A program made the position numbers and the translations under genes. The notes under the pieces were generated by a model. The model did not search any database. It was not told where the DNA came from and saw nothing but the letters and a program-made list of their open reading frames with translations. Shown here piece by piece: positions 17,579-26,265 of a stretch of DNA of 64,000 bases (within the stretch, counting starts at the first letter, position 1; each line of letters begins with the position of its first letter). This stretch comes from Pseudorhodoferax sp. Leaf267 (GTDB lineage: Bacteria > Pseudomonadota > Gammaproteobacteria > Burkholderiales > Burkholderiaceae_C), in NCBI RefSeq assembly GCF_001422405.1, contig NZ_LMMV01000021.1, positions 62,858 through 126,857 of the forward strand, written 5' to 3'.

Positions 17579-19887
17579 GTTCGCATGCGGTCCTCGAAGC
17601 GCAGTTGCGCCCACCGATCGAACTGTGGAGCGCGGCCGTCGCGTGGGGCATCGCCGTGTTGGCGGTCACGGCCCCGTGGGCGCTGATGATGCCGCCCTTG
17701 TTGGGGCTCATCGCCGCTGTACTCGCAGCGGGCTTCGGATGGATCCGGTTTCGCCAGGCGCTGCAGGTGCTGCGCTACCAGCGGGGACTGAAGTTCAGCA
17801 AGATCACGCGGGTCGCCCCGTCCAAGCTGCCGGTCGACAAAAGCAAGCACCTGTACCTGGGCCAGGGCTTCGAGTGGACGCCGCAGCACACGCAACGCAA
17901 GCTGGATGCGGAGCGCAAGGACGCGGAGCCGTTCGTGCGCCCGTCCGGCCTGGAGTCGCGGCTGTCGGCGGTCGGCACGCGGATGCTGAACGCGGTGGCA
18001 GAGAACATCGCTGCGGCCGAGAACGCAGGCCTGCCGTTGTCGCGGCAAGCGCAATGGGCCCGGTTCATCACCGCCGTGGGCGGCCCGCTGAACCCGCTCT
18101 ACCCGAACGTGGACCTGGGTGGCTCACCGATCCTGCACGGTGTCGGCGCATTGGAGGAATGCCCTGTCGTGCTGCGCCAGACCGCCCGGGCCGGCCACCT
18201 GCTGGTGATGGGCACGACGCGCGTGGGCAAGACCCGGCTGCTGGAACTGCTGGCCACGCAGGACATCCATGCGGGCCACGTCACGATCGTGGTCGACCCG
18301 AAGGGCGATTCCGAGCTGATGTTGCGCCTGTACGCCGAGGCCTGCCGCACAGGCCGCCAGGACCAGTTCTACCTGTTCCATCTGGGCTTTCCGGAGATCA
18401 GCGCGCGCTACAACGGCATCGGCAATTTCTCGCGCATCACCGAGGTGGCCGCGCGCGCCACGAACGCCCTGCCCTCGGCGGGCAACAGCGCTGCATTCAA
18501 GGAGTTCAGCTGGCGGTTCACGAACATCGTGGCGCAGGCGCAAGTGGCGCTCGGGCGCATCCCGACCTACTCCACCCTGCTGCGCGACGTGACCGGCATC
18601 GAGCCGCTCTTCATGGAGTACGCGCACATGGTGTTCCGTACCCGTGCGGAGCGCGGCGAATACACCAACTACCAGCAACGGCTGGAGACGATCCAGGGCC
18701 TGGTGGAGACCAAGAAGATTGCCGTCGACCGGCCGATCTCCACGCGGACGCCCGACGTGGTGGCCATGATCCATTGGATCAAGGAATCGCGCATCGTTGA
18801 CAACGTGCTGCACGGCCTGGTCGGAGCCGTGAGCTACGACCGGTCCTTCTACGAAAAGATCATCGCCAGCTTGGGCCCGTTTCTGGAGAAGCTCACCAGC
18901 GGCGCCGTCGGCCAGTTGATCTCACCCGACTACTTCGACCCCGACGACGAGCGGCCGATCTTCGACTGGATGACGGTGATCCGCCAGGGCGGCATCGTGT
19001 ACGTCGGCCTGGACGCGCTGTCGGACGCCGTGGTGTCCGCCGCCGTGGGCAACTCGATGCTGGCCGACCTGGTCAGCGTGGGCGGCAAGCTCTACAAGAC
19101 CGGTCTGGATCCACACCGTGCCGACGGCAAGGTGATCTTGCCCACGGTCTGCTGCCACTTCGACGAAGTCAACGAGATCATGGGGCCGGAATTCGTGCCC
19201 ATGGTCAACAAGCTGGGCGGTGCCGGCTTCAGGATCTCGGCCTACACACAGTCGATGTTCGACATCGAGTCCAAGGTGGGCGACAAGGCCAAGGCGGGCC
19301 AGGTGCTGGACAACTTCAACCACCTGGTGATGCTGCGCGTGCGCAGCGTGGCCACGGCCAACCTCTTGGCCGAGCAAGTGCCGCAGGTCAACGTGCTGCA
19401 CCTGACGCCCATGTCCGGCGTGACGGACACGGCGGCGCAGGGCACCGGCGTGGACTTCACCTCGCGCAACGACGACATCGTCACCACGACCAAGGTGCCG
19501 CTGATCGAGGCCTCGGACATCCTGCAGCTGCCGCAGGGCCAGGCCTTCGCGCTGCTGGAAGGCAATCGACGTTTCCAGATTCGTATTCCGCTCGCCGATT
19601 CGACCAGCGATCCCTTCGTCCCCGAGTCGCTGCGCAAAGTCGCGCAGCAAATGAAGAAGCGCTACCGCACCAGCGAGCGCTGGGCCCAGGAAACGGACTG
19701 GCTGGGCCTGCACCCGCTGGGCGCCGCCGCGAGCGGGCTGATCGCCACTGACCTGGCCACCGCCGATCTGCTGCGCGACCAAGAGGAGGCCGACGAGGCC
19801 GATGTGGCCGTCTCAGCAACCTACGAGGACACCAGCGTGTTGTCGCAGAGCGCGGTGCTGGGCAACGTCATGGGGCATCAGCCATGA
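17575..19887 (+). CDS. traD: Conjugative coupling factor TraD, SXT/TOL subfamily
   Basis: 770 residues. Two N-terminal membrane segments (~18-55) anchor a VirD4-type ATPase: Walker A GTTRVGKT (~213-220), then VDPKGDSELM and the Walker B region CCHFDEVNEIMG. It links the relaxase-DNA complex to the secretion channel and pumps DNA. The GTG at 17575 overlaps the preceding stop and is preceded by GGGAGGT at 17563-17569. The longer open frame upstream is a shadow of the previous gene. Confidence 0.92.
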   Translation: MSSHAVLEAQLRPPIELWSAAVAWGIAVLAVTAPWALMMPPLLGLIAAVLAAGFGWIRFRQALQVLRYQRGLKFSKITRVAPSKLPVDKSKHLYLGQGFEWTPQHTQRKLDAERKDAEPFVRPSGLESRLSAVGTRMLNAVAENIAAAENAGLPLSRQAQWARFITAVGGPLNPLYPNVDLGGSPILHGVGALEECPVVLRQTARAGHLLVMGTTRVGKTRLLELLATQDIHAGHVTIVVDPKGDSELMLRLYAEACRTGRQDQFYLFHLGFPEISARYNGIGNFSRITEVAARATNALPSAGNSAAFKEFSWRFTNIVAQAQVALGRIPTYSTLLRDVTGIEPLFMEYAHMVFRTRAERGEYTNYQQRLETIQGLVETKKIAVDRPISTRTPDVVAMIHWIKESRIVDNVLHGLVGAVSYDRSFYEKIIASLGPFLEKLTSGAVGQLISPDYFDPDDERPIFDWMTVIRQGGIVYVGLDALSDAVVSAAVGNSMLADLVSVGGKLYKTGLDPHRADGKVILPTVCCHFDEVNEIMGPEFVPMVNKLGGAGFRISAYTQSMFDIESKVGDKAKAGQVLDNFNHLVMLRVRSVATANLLAEQVPQVNVLHLTPMSGVTDTAAQGTGVDFTSRNDDIVTTTKVPLIEASDILQLPQGQAFALLEGNRRFQIRIPLADSTSDPFVPESLRKVAQQMKKRYRTSERWAQETDWLGLHPLGAAASGLIATDLATADLLRDQEEADEADVAVSATYEDTSVLSQSAVLGNVMGHQP

Positions 19888-20651
19888 ACGCGCCCATGAA
19901 CCGTGGCCCGCTCAAGCCCGAGACGCGCGGGCCGGTGATGATGGTGTTCGAGATCTGCATGGGACTGGTGATGGTGGCCCTGTTCGCCTGGTTCACCGGC
20001 GTGGCGATCGAGGTGGTCGGGATCTACACGATCTGGAAGGATGAGGGCGAGGCGCACTCCAAGAGCCTCGTGGACCAAGACCTGGCCTACATCGCCGCTG
20101 CGCCACGCAGCCTGCTGATCGACGACACGGTGGGTTTCTCGCGCGAGGTCGTGCGGCGCGTCGCACAGCCCTACCACGCGCTGGGCCTCGTGCGCTGGTA
20201 CCAGCGGCACCACGGACCGCAAAGTGAGCAGATTGATCGAACCGCGGGCACCGATTCGAAGGCACTGGCACGCGGGCTGAACAACGGCACGGTCTATGCC
20301 AGCCGGACCATGAGCCAGATCGCGGTGATCTCCATGTTCGTCGCACAGGACGTGTTGCTGCGCATGTCCATTGCCCTGTTCGCACTGCCCGCATTCGCGC
20401 TGGCTTGCCTGCTGGGCGCCGTCGACGGGCTGGTGCGCCGCGACTTGCGGCGCTGGGGCGGCGGCCGCGAGTCCAGCTTCATCTACCACCACGCCAAGCG
20501 CTACACGCTGTGGTCGCTGACGGGCGGGTTCGGCCTCTATCTCGCCTGGCCCTTCGGCGGTTTCAACCCGGCCTACATGGTCCTGGTGTTCACGGTGCTG
20601 GTCGCCGCCACCCTGTCCACCACCCTGGCCGCCTTCAAGAAGTACGTCTGA
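19884..20651 (+). CDS. ICE membrane protein, TIGR03747 (PFL_4697) family
   Basis: 255 residues with about four membrane segments: MVFEICMGLVMVALFAWF, MSIALFALPAFALACLLG, SLTGGFGLYLAWPFGG and MVLVFTVLVAATLST. The soluble loop has the family sequence DDTVGFSREVVRRVAQPYHALGLVRWY. It starts four bases before the traD stop and ends on the next start (TGATG), so the three are tightly coupled. It probably works with TraD at the inner membrane. Confidence 0.86.
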   Translation: MNAPMNRGPLKPETRGPVMMVFEICMGLVMVALFAWFTGVAIEVVGIYTIWKDEGEAHSKSLVDQDLAYIAAAPRSLLIDDTVGFSREVVRRVAQPYHALGLVRWYQRHHGPQSEQIDRTAGTDSKALARGLNNGTVYASRTMSQIAVISMFVAQDVLLRMSIALFALPAFALACLLGAVDGLVRRDLRRWGGGRESSFIYHHAKRYTLWSLTGGFGLYLAWPFGGFNPAYMVLVFTVLVAATLSTTLAAFKKYV

Positions 20652-20995
20652 TGAAAGTCCTCTCCATGCCTGCTTCCACGCACCATCGTCACCCAGCGCT
20701 GCGCGTCGCAGCCCGCATCAGCTGCTGCCTGGGTCTCGCCGTCAGCCTGCTCGCGCACGCCGGGGACGAAGACATGGAGCGCGAGCAACTGGCGCGCATC
20801 GCGCACGAGATCGCGGAGTTGGAAGCCATGGTCGCCGCTGCCGCGCAGAACAAGCCCACGGGCCAGCGGGTGCGCTTTCGCTACGAGTGGCTCCAACGCG
20901 ACCTGCAGCTCGTGCGCGACGGCATCACGCAGCACGTCGACGCCCCCCGCCAGCCGCGTCCCGCACCGCCTCTGCGTGGCGACTACCGGCAATGA
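20651..20995 (+). CDS. RAQPRD family integrative conjugative element protein
   Basis: 114 residues with a signal peptide (ISCCLGLAVSLLAHAG). A short helical mature part carries RVRFRYEWLQRDLQLVRDGI, and the family ending is present as DAPRQPRPAPPLRGDYR, a variant of the RAQPRD-PPLRGDY signature. It is a small periplasmic protein of unknown role that is invariant in PFGI-1/TOL-type ICE clusters. Confidence 0.85.
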   Translation: MKVLSMPASTHHRHPALRVAARISCCLGLAVSLLAHAGDEDMEREQLARIAHEIAELEAMVAAAAQNKPTGQRVRFRYEWLQRDLQLVRDGITQHVDAPRQPRPAPPLRGDYRQ

Positions 20996-20998
20996 GCC

Positions 20999-21235
20999 AT
21001 GAACTCCGATCTCTCCAACGCCTTCGCGGCGGGCTCGGGTGTCGTCCCCGGCGACATGAAGGGCGTGATTGTGGCGATCTGCGGTGCGCTGGTGTTCATT
21101 GTCGCGCTGTGGCTGGTCGGTCGGCTGCTGGAGGACTACCGCAGCCGCGCCATCGAGGCGTCCGAAGTGTTGCATGGCATCGCTTACCTCGCGGTCCCCG
21201 TGGTCCTGCTGATCACCCTGCTGGCCTGGCTTTAG
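20999..21235 (+). CDS. ICE protein, TIGR03758 (PFL_4701) family, small membrane protein
   Basis: 78 residues, with two membrane helices (VIVAICGALVFIVALWLVGRLL and LAVPVVLLITLLAWL) linked by YRSRAIEASEVLHG. Its size and order directly before the TIGR03745 protein match the conserved cluster. It may be a pilin-like or channel subunit. A gap of 140 bases without a gene follows; an upstream promoter for the next genes could sit there, but none is clear. Confidence 0.85.
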   Translation: MNSDLSNAFAAGSGVVPGDMKGVIVAICGALVFIVALWLVGRLLEDYRSRAIEASEVLHGIAYLAVPVVLLITLLAWL

Positions 21236-21375
21236 TGCCCTTGCCGCCATGCGCATCGCACACCGTCTCTCTACTCGAACAGTACCTGGTTCCTGCCCGG
21301 GTATTGCAGTCTGCTGGCCGTCCTTGGTCCGCACGGCGCACTTTCATCTTGCAGGCGATTGACATGGAGTAAGCA

Positions 21376-21777
21376 ATGAAGACCAAGATCAAGCAACTCG
21401 TTGCCGCACCGTTGCGCGTTCAACAGCGATTGCGGCACGCGATGCTGTTGCCCATCGCAGCCTTGATGAGCCAGCCCTCGTTCGCGGCCCTGCCCACGAT
21501 CGTGACACCGCAGACCGGGGTCGGTGGTGCAGCCGTCCAACAGGGCGATTGGATCGGCACCATCGGCGCCGTTTTCGTGGCCGTCGTCGGCATCATCGTG
21601 CTCGTGCTCTGCGCATGGTTCTTCCTGCAAGGAATCATGGGCCTGATCACGAAGTGGAAGGACTACTCCGGTGGCCGGGCCACGATCGGCGACCTCAAGG
21701 AGTACTTCGTCATGGTGATCCTGTCGTCGGTGGTGGCGGTGCTGCTGGGCGGCTACGCGCTCACCACCATGAGCTGA
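21376..21777 (+). CDS. ICE membrane protein, TIGR03745 (PFL_4702) family, possible pilin
   Basis: 133 residues. A long signal-like N terminus ends around SQPSFAALP. Two hydrophobic helices follow (IGAVFVAVVGIIVLVLCAWFFLQG and EYFVMVILSSVVAVLLGGYAL) with WKDYSGGRATIGDLKEY between them. Its size, signal peptide and two-helix layout resemble TraA/VirB2-type pilins, so it is a reasonable pilin candidate. That assignment is inference from architecture. Confidence 0.85.
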   Translation: MKTKIKQLVAAPLRVQQRLRHAMLLPIAALMSQPSFAALPTIVTPQTGVGGAAVQQGDWIGTIGAVFVAVVGIIVLVLCAWFFLQGIMGLITKWKDYSGGRATIGDLKEYFVMVILSSVVAVLLGGYALTTMS

Positions 21778-21787
21778 TCGGGACGCC

Positions 21788-22285
21788 GTGAGCAACACGC
21801 CTCCGAGGAACGACGGCAGCGCTCGCGTGCCGTTGACCGACCGGGTGAACTCCGAACCGGCCATCCTGCACGGGATGACGTCGACCGAGGCCAGCTGGAT
21901 CGGGGGCGTGTCGTTCGCCGTCTACTTCACGCTGACCGGCATGGTCATCATGGCCACCGGTCTGTGGCAACTGATGTTGGCCCCGCTGATCGCAACGATC
22001 GCCACGCTTTGGTATGGCTCGATGGCCCTGCAGAGGGTCAAGCGCGATCGACCAGATGGCTACTACACCCATGTGTTGCAGCGGTGGATGTCGACGTATG
22101 GCCTGAGCAAGGCCCGATTTCTTCGGCACGCAGGCTACTGGAGCCTCGGCCGCACCAGTGAGATTTCTCTCACGAGTTCGTTGTCGCCTGATCTGGAACA
22201 CGAGGAGCAGCCAGCCGATGCCGCAGTGGCGACGCCCTCTCCTGACCAGGCGCTAGTTCCCATGGACAGCTACCAAGCATCATGA
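21788..22285 (+). CDS. ICE membrane protein, TIGR03750 (PFL_4703) family, TraL-like
   Basis: 165 residues starting with GTG. Two closely spaced membrane segments (WIGGVSFAVYFTLTGMVIMATG and LMLAPLIATIATLWYG) are followed by the cytoplasmic RVKRDRPDGYYTHVLQRWMS motif. This layout resembles TraL/VirB3 proteins that sit next to the pilin and assist the TraC ATPase. It overlaps the next gene by four bases. Confidence 0.82.
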   Translation: MSNTPPRNDGSARVPLTDRVNSEPAILHGMTSTEASWIGGVSFAVYFTLTGMVIMATGLWQLMLAPLIATIATLWYGSMALQRVKRDRPDGYYTHVLQRWMSTYGLSKARFLRHAGYWSLGRTSEISLTSSLSPDLEHEEQPADAAVATPSPDQALVPMDSYQAS

Positions 22286-23061
22286 GCGACTACCTCAATG
22301 CCCTGGCCGCGACGCGCCGGCACAACGTCCATCTACGCTGGATCATCGGCGCCGTGGCCGCCGTTGGCGCATTGGGCACCTACCAGGCGGCGCAGGTTCC
22401 CAAGCACCTAAACGTGCACTTGGTGCCCAACGTCACCGTTTCCAGCACCGTGCAGGTGCGCGACGGTGAGTCGGCGGTGCCACCACCAAACGTCTATGCG
22501 TTCGCCTACTACATCTGGCAGCAGGTCAACCGCTGGGCAACCGACGGTGCCACGGACTACGGCGCGCAGATCTTTCGGGTCCAGAACTTCATCACGCCGC
22601 GCTGCATCGCGCAGCTGCAGGGTGACCTGCAGGTCCGCGTGAAAGCCGGCGAGTTGCGGCAGCGGACGCGCCAGATGAGCGAGATTCCCGGTCTGGGCTT
22701 CGCGGCCAACCGCGTGATCGCCAATGACTCGGGCCTGGACTGGACGGTGTTCCTGGACATGCAGATCCAGGAGACGTTCCGGGGCCAGGCGGTCAAGGAT
22801 GTCTACATCCGCTACCCGATCCGGGTGGTGCGCTTCGACGTCGACCGCGAGCGCAATCCCTGGCAACTGGCAGTCGACTGCTATGGCAGTGACCGGCCCG
22901 CGCGCCTCGAGGACAGCCAGCTGCGCGCGGTGCAGGTCGTCAAGGCGGGCGAGCCACCGCCCACCCCGAAGGCGCCCGAGGTTCCCAGTCGTGTGGAGCC
23001 GGTCGATCTACCGCGCGCCGTCCCGCTGGACGGTGCCACCCGTGACGTCATACAGCCCTGA
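22282..23061 (+). CDS. ICE protein, TIGR03746 family, TraE/VirB8-like inner membrane protein
   Basis: 259 residues. One N-terminal membrane segment (LRWIIGAVAAVGALGTYQ) precedes a periplasmic domain with the family sequences NVYAFAYYIWQQVNRW and YPIRVVRFDVDRERNPWQLAVDCYG. The C terminus is Pro-rich. The VirB8 fold helps assemble the channel core. The stop is followed after seven bases by the TraK-like gene. Confidence 0.84.
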   Translation: MSDYLNALAATRRHNVHLRWIIGAVAAVGALGTYQAAQVPKHLNVHLVPNVTVSSTVQVRDGESAVPPPNVYAFAYYIWQQVNRWATDGATDYGAQIFRVQNFITPRCIAQLQGDLQVRVKAGELRQRTRQMSEIPGLGFAANRVIANDSGLDWTVFLDMQIQETFRGQAVKDVYIRYPIRVVRFDVDRERNPWQLAVDCYGSDRPARLEDSQLRAVQVVKAGEPPPTPKAPEVPSRVEPVDLPRAVPLDGATRDVIQP

Positions 23062-23068
23062 GAACGCC

Positions 23069-24157
23069 ATGCCCCAAGCCACCAGATTACCCGAGCGCCT
23101 CACTGTACGGTTCGCATGGTTCGCCTGTGCGGCCACACTCTGCTGCAGCGTGGCGACCGCCCAGCAGGTTCAGGAACTGAACATCAGAAGTGTGCCGCCC
23201 GACATGCTGCAGCCCTCCGACATGGCCGCCACGCCGACCGAGGTCCGGCCCAGACCGACGGCGGTCGACCTGGGAGAGCGCATCGCGGACACCGGACAGG
23301 CAGCTGAGCCGACTGGCGTGCGCCCGGTGGGCGCAGGCGCCCTGCCTCCCGCCCAGCGCGCTGCGCTTGCAGCGCGCGGTACGGGGGCCAAGGTCAGCGT
23401 CCCTGTCGTGCGCCGGGTCGCTCGCCCGGCTGCGGGCGTCGAACGCGCGGTTTTTCGGGCAGAGCCGATCCGGGTCGACCTGGCGGTTGGCGAAGAGCGC
23501 CTGGTGACACTGCCTGCGCCGGCGGCCCTCAGCGTGCCGACCGACATCGAGCACGTGGCCCGTATCGAGGTCATCGGGCCGACGATCTATGTGAAGGCGC
23601 TGACGCCTTTCCACCAGATCCGCATCGTGGCCGAGCTGGTCGACAGCGGCCAGCTGATTCCGATGGACTTCATTGCGAGTGCGGAGGGAAAGAGCCTGCC
23701 TGAACTGGAGGTGTCCGTGATGGCGCCGGCCGGGTCCGCCGGAGCACCGGATGAGCAGGCCAGGGATTCCAAGGACGGGCCTGCCGAGCAGACCGGCGCC
23801 GACATGGTCCAACTGACGCGGCACGCTGCACGCCAGTTGTACGCTCCCCGCCGCCTGGCATGGACCACGCCTGGAGTGCACCAGGTGGATGTGTCCATGA
23901 AGCCGGTGCCGGCCCTGATCCGGGGCATCAACGCGGAGGTGGTGCCGCTGGGACAGTGGAAGTCCGGCCCCTTGTACGTGATAGCGGTGCGCGTCACCAA
24001 CCGCGCCGCCGTCCCGCTGGAAATCCCGCTGGAGCAGTTGCGAGGCCGCTGGATCGCCGCCACGGCGCAGCATGGGCGCGTGGGTCGGGCCGGAACGGAA
24101 ACCGATACCACCGCCATCTACCTGGTCTGTGACCGGTCGTTTGAGGCCTGCCTGTAG
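23069..24157 (+). CDS. ICE protein, TIGR03749 (PFL_4704) family, TraK/VirB9-like
   Basis: 362 residues with a signal peptide ending near CCSVATAQQ. A Pro/Ala/Arg-rich segment follows, then a beta-rich domain (VFRAEPIRVDLAVGEERLVTLP, IYVKALTPFHQIRIVAELVDSG) as in TraK/secretin-like proteins. A C-terminal domain with LTRHAARQLYAPRRL and VIAVRVTNRAAVPLEI completes it. It is expected in the outer-membrane core with the TraV- and TraB-like proteins. The start at 23069 is chosen for the complete signal peptide. Confidence 0.83.
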   Translation: MPQATRLPERLTVRFAWFACAATLCCSVATAQQVQELNIRSVPPDMLQPSDMAATPTEVRPRPTAVDLGERIADTGQAAEPTGVRPVGAGALPPAQRAALAARGTGAKVSVPVVRRVARPAAGVERAVFRAEPIRVDLAVGEERLVTLPAPAALSVPTDIEHVARIEVIGPTIYVKALTPFHQIRIVAELVDSGQLIPMDFIASAEGKSLPELEVSVMAPAGSAGAPDEQARDSKDGPAEQTGADMVQLTRHAARQLYAPRRLAWTTPGVHQVDVSMKPVPALIRGINAEVVPLGQWKSGPLYVIAVRVTNRAAVPLEIPLEQLRGRWIAATAQHGRVGRAGTETDTTAIYLVCDRSFEACL

Positions 24158-24176
24158 CCAGGCATGAGGGAGCAAC

Positions 24177-25766
24177 ATGGCCACCAAACAGAACAAGCTG
24201 ATTCCGGTGCTGGGCATCGTCGCGGTAGCGATCGTGGGCACCATTGTCTGGAAGAACATGAGCGGGCCGACACGACCTGCAGCCGGCCCAGAGATGACCT
24301 CGGCCCCGAAGGCAGACCTCCCCCCGACGAAGGGCGCTGACCGCGACACGGCCACGGAGACATTGCAAACCGTCGTCGCCAGCAACCGGGAGGTGCGTGC
24401 GACGGCCGAGCAACTGATCCGGGACAACCAGGCGCTGCGCCGCGAACTTGAAGAGGAGCGCGCGCGCAGGGGCAACACGCAGCCCCCCGCGCAGCAGGTG
24501 ATCGTCACACCGCCAACTACCGCTGGCAGCGCCACGGATAAGAGCTCACCGGTCGAAACGCCTGCGTCGGGCGACAACACGAACCGGGGCGTGGTGGAGG
24601 TGTTCAGCCAGGCTTTCGATCGCGCCTCTGTCGCGGCCGGCAAGGTCGTGGAAGAATTGCCGAGCGGTGGCAGCCCACTGGCCCTCCGGGGGGGCACCTA
24701 TGCATCTGCTGTCGCAGGGCCTGCTACAGCAGGCGTGGGCACTGACCTGTCCGGCGCGCAGGACGCCCGCCAATGGACGGCGCCACCCGAAGGGATGGTC
24801 GCTTACAAGGTGATGCCGCCGATGGGCTATGCGCTGCAGGTGAGCCAGCAGGGCAGTCGCGGGGGCGCCGCGACGGGCTCGTATGTCCGCACAACGACAC
24901 CGACCGCCACGGTCGGTGCGACACCGCCGCAAGGGCCTGCGACACGCGCAGCCGAAGCCGCGGCCAAGGCAGCCGAGCCGGTGCCTTATTTCACGCTGCC
25001 GGAGAACGCCACGCTGGCCGGCGTGGTGTCCATGACCAGCCTGATCGGCCGAGTGCCGATCGATGGTCGCGTCACCGATCCCATGCAGTTCAAGGCGGTG
25101 ATCGGCCGCGACAACCTGGCCGCGAACGGCTTCGAGCTACCGGACGACCTGGCCGGCGTGATCGTCACCGGCATCGCGATCGGCGACATGGCCTTGTCCT
25201 GCACCGAGGGCAAGGTCCGCTCGATGACCTTCGTGTTCAACGACGGCACCATCAATACGGTGACGACGCGGCGTGGCGCGGGTGTCGGCATGCGCAATGC
25301 CAATGCACCGTCTGGTGGCGGGACCGGCGATCTGGGCTTCATCAGCGACCTGCATGGCAATCCCTGCATCGCCGGCAAGTTCGTCACCAACGCGCCGGCC
25401 TACCTGACGGACATCGTCGGGATGAAGACGCTGGAGGTCGCCGGCCAGGCCTATGCGGACGCCCAGCGGACGGTGACGCAGAGCAATGGAGCCTTCGGCG
25501 CGAGCACCAGCTCGTCCATCACGGGTTCCATGGGCAGCTACGTGCTGGGCCAGGCCGTCTCCGGCGCCTCCGACGAAGTGAGCAAGTGGCTCATGTCCAG
25601 GCTCAAGAACAGCTTCGACGCCGTGGTCACGCCATCCGGCCAGCGCCTGGTGGTGCATCTGGACGCCGAGGTCCGCATCGACAAGAACCCCCAAGGACGT
25701 CGGCTGGTACACCGCCAGCAGAACGCCTCGCTCATCTCCCGTGGAGGCCACCATGGCATGGAATGA
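24177..25766 (+). CDS. ICE protein, TIGR03752 (PFL_4705) family, TraB/VirB10-like
   Basis: 529 residues. A short cytoplasmic start and membrane segment (LIPVLGIVAVAIVGTIVW) are followed by a coiled coil (~55-100, ASNREVRATAEQLIRDNQALRRELEEE) and a Pro/Thr linker. The C-terminal beta-barrel-like domain starts near PYFTLPENATLAGVVSMTSLIGRVP. VirB10/TraB proteins span both membranes and gate the channel. GAGGGAGC lies nine bases before the ATG. It overlaps the lipoprotein gene by 14 bases. Confidence 0.87.
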   Translation: MATKQNKLIPVLGIVAVAIVGTIVWKNMSGPTRPAAGPEMTSAPKADLPPTKGADRDTATETLQTVVASNREVRATAEQLIRDNQALRRELEEERARRGNTQPPAQQVIVTPPTTAGSATDKSSPVETPASGDNTNRGVVEVFSQAFDRASVAAGKVVEELPSGGSPLALRGGTYASAVAGPATAGVGTDLSGAQDARQWTAPPEGMVAYKVMPPMGYALQVSQQGSRGGAATGSYVRTTTPTATVGATPPQGPATRAAEAAAKAAEPVPYFTLPENATLAGVVSMTSLIGRVPIDGRVTDPMQFKAVIGRDNLAANGFELPDDLAGVIVTGIAIGDMALSCTEGKVRSMTFVFNDGTINTVTTRRGAGVGMRNANAPSGGGTGDLGFISDLHGNPCIAGKFVTNAPAYLTDIVGMKTLEVAGQAYADAQRTVTQSNGAFGASTSSSITGSMGSYVLGQAVSGASDEVSKWLMSRLKNSFDAVVTPSGQRLVVHLDAEVRIDKNPQGRRLVHRQQNASLISRGGHHGME

Positions 25767-26265
25767 ACTCGTCACCGCCCGCGTTGGCGGCATGTCCGCA
25801 TGCCTGCTGGCCGCACTGCTGTCGGCCTGCTCGGTCAGCGGGCCACGCGAGTCGCCGATCAACGCGGTCACGCGCGGCAGCCCCACCGTGCTCGACATCT
25901 ACCGTGGCCAGGGCTCGGTGGTCGGTAGCCACGACAAGGCCGACGATGTGCCGCTGCGCCGCGCGACGGCGCGCGACCACCTGGTCGACCAGTCGGTGCC
26001 GCGACCTGTGCACGAAGCCGACGCCGATACGCAGCGCTACTGGTCCGCGCTGGAGCCCATGCGCAACCGCTTCGCCCGTGTGCCCAACCCGGACCTCGTG
26101 ATGGTGGTGTACCCGCACCTGTCGCGCGGCAAGTACCCCGTGCCCGGTTACGTCACGGTGTTTCCGATGTACGAACAGGCCGACCTGTACGCCTTGCCGG
26201 GAGAACTAGAGGCGGAACTGGTGCGCAGGCCACCTGGTGGCGCGGCAGGGGGAGGCAAGCCATGA
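25753..26265 (+). CDS. ICE lipoprotein, TIGR03751 family, TraV/VirB7-like
   Basis: 170 residues with a clear lipobox (LLAALLSAC, Cys near residue 23), so it is an outer-membrane lipoprotein. The mature part includes PNPDLVMVVYPHLSRGKYPVPGY and the ending FPMYEQADLYALPGE, which are family-typical. ATG 25753 follows GGAGG at 25743-25747. An in-frame GTG at 25741 would overlap that ribosome site. Its stop overlaps the TraC start (ATGA). Confidence 0.86.
   Translation: MAWNELVTARVGGMSACLLAALLSACSVSGPRESPINAVTRGSPTVLDIYRGQGSVVGSHDKADDVPLRRATARDHLVDQSVPRPVHEADADTQRYWSALEPMRNRFARVPNPDLVMVVYPHLSRGKYPVPGYVTVFPMYEQADLYALPGELEAELVRRPPGGAAGGGKP

Noticed and set aside
21236-21375. Possible gene between the TIGR03758 and TIGR03745 genes
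   Set aside because: 140 bases hold only a short frame that ends in the next gene's leader, with no credible start.
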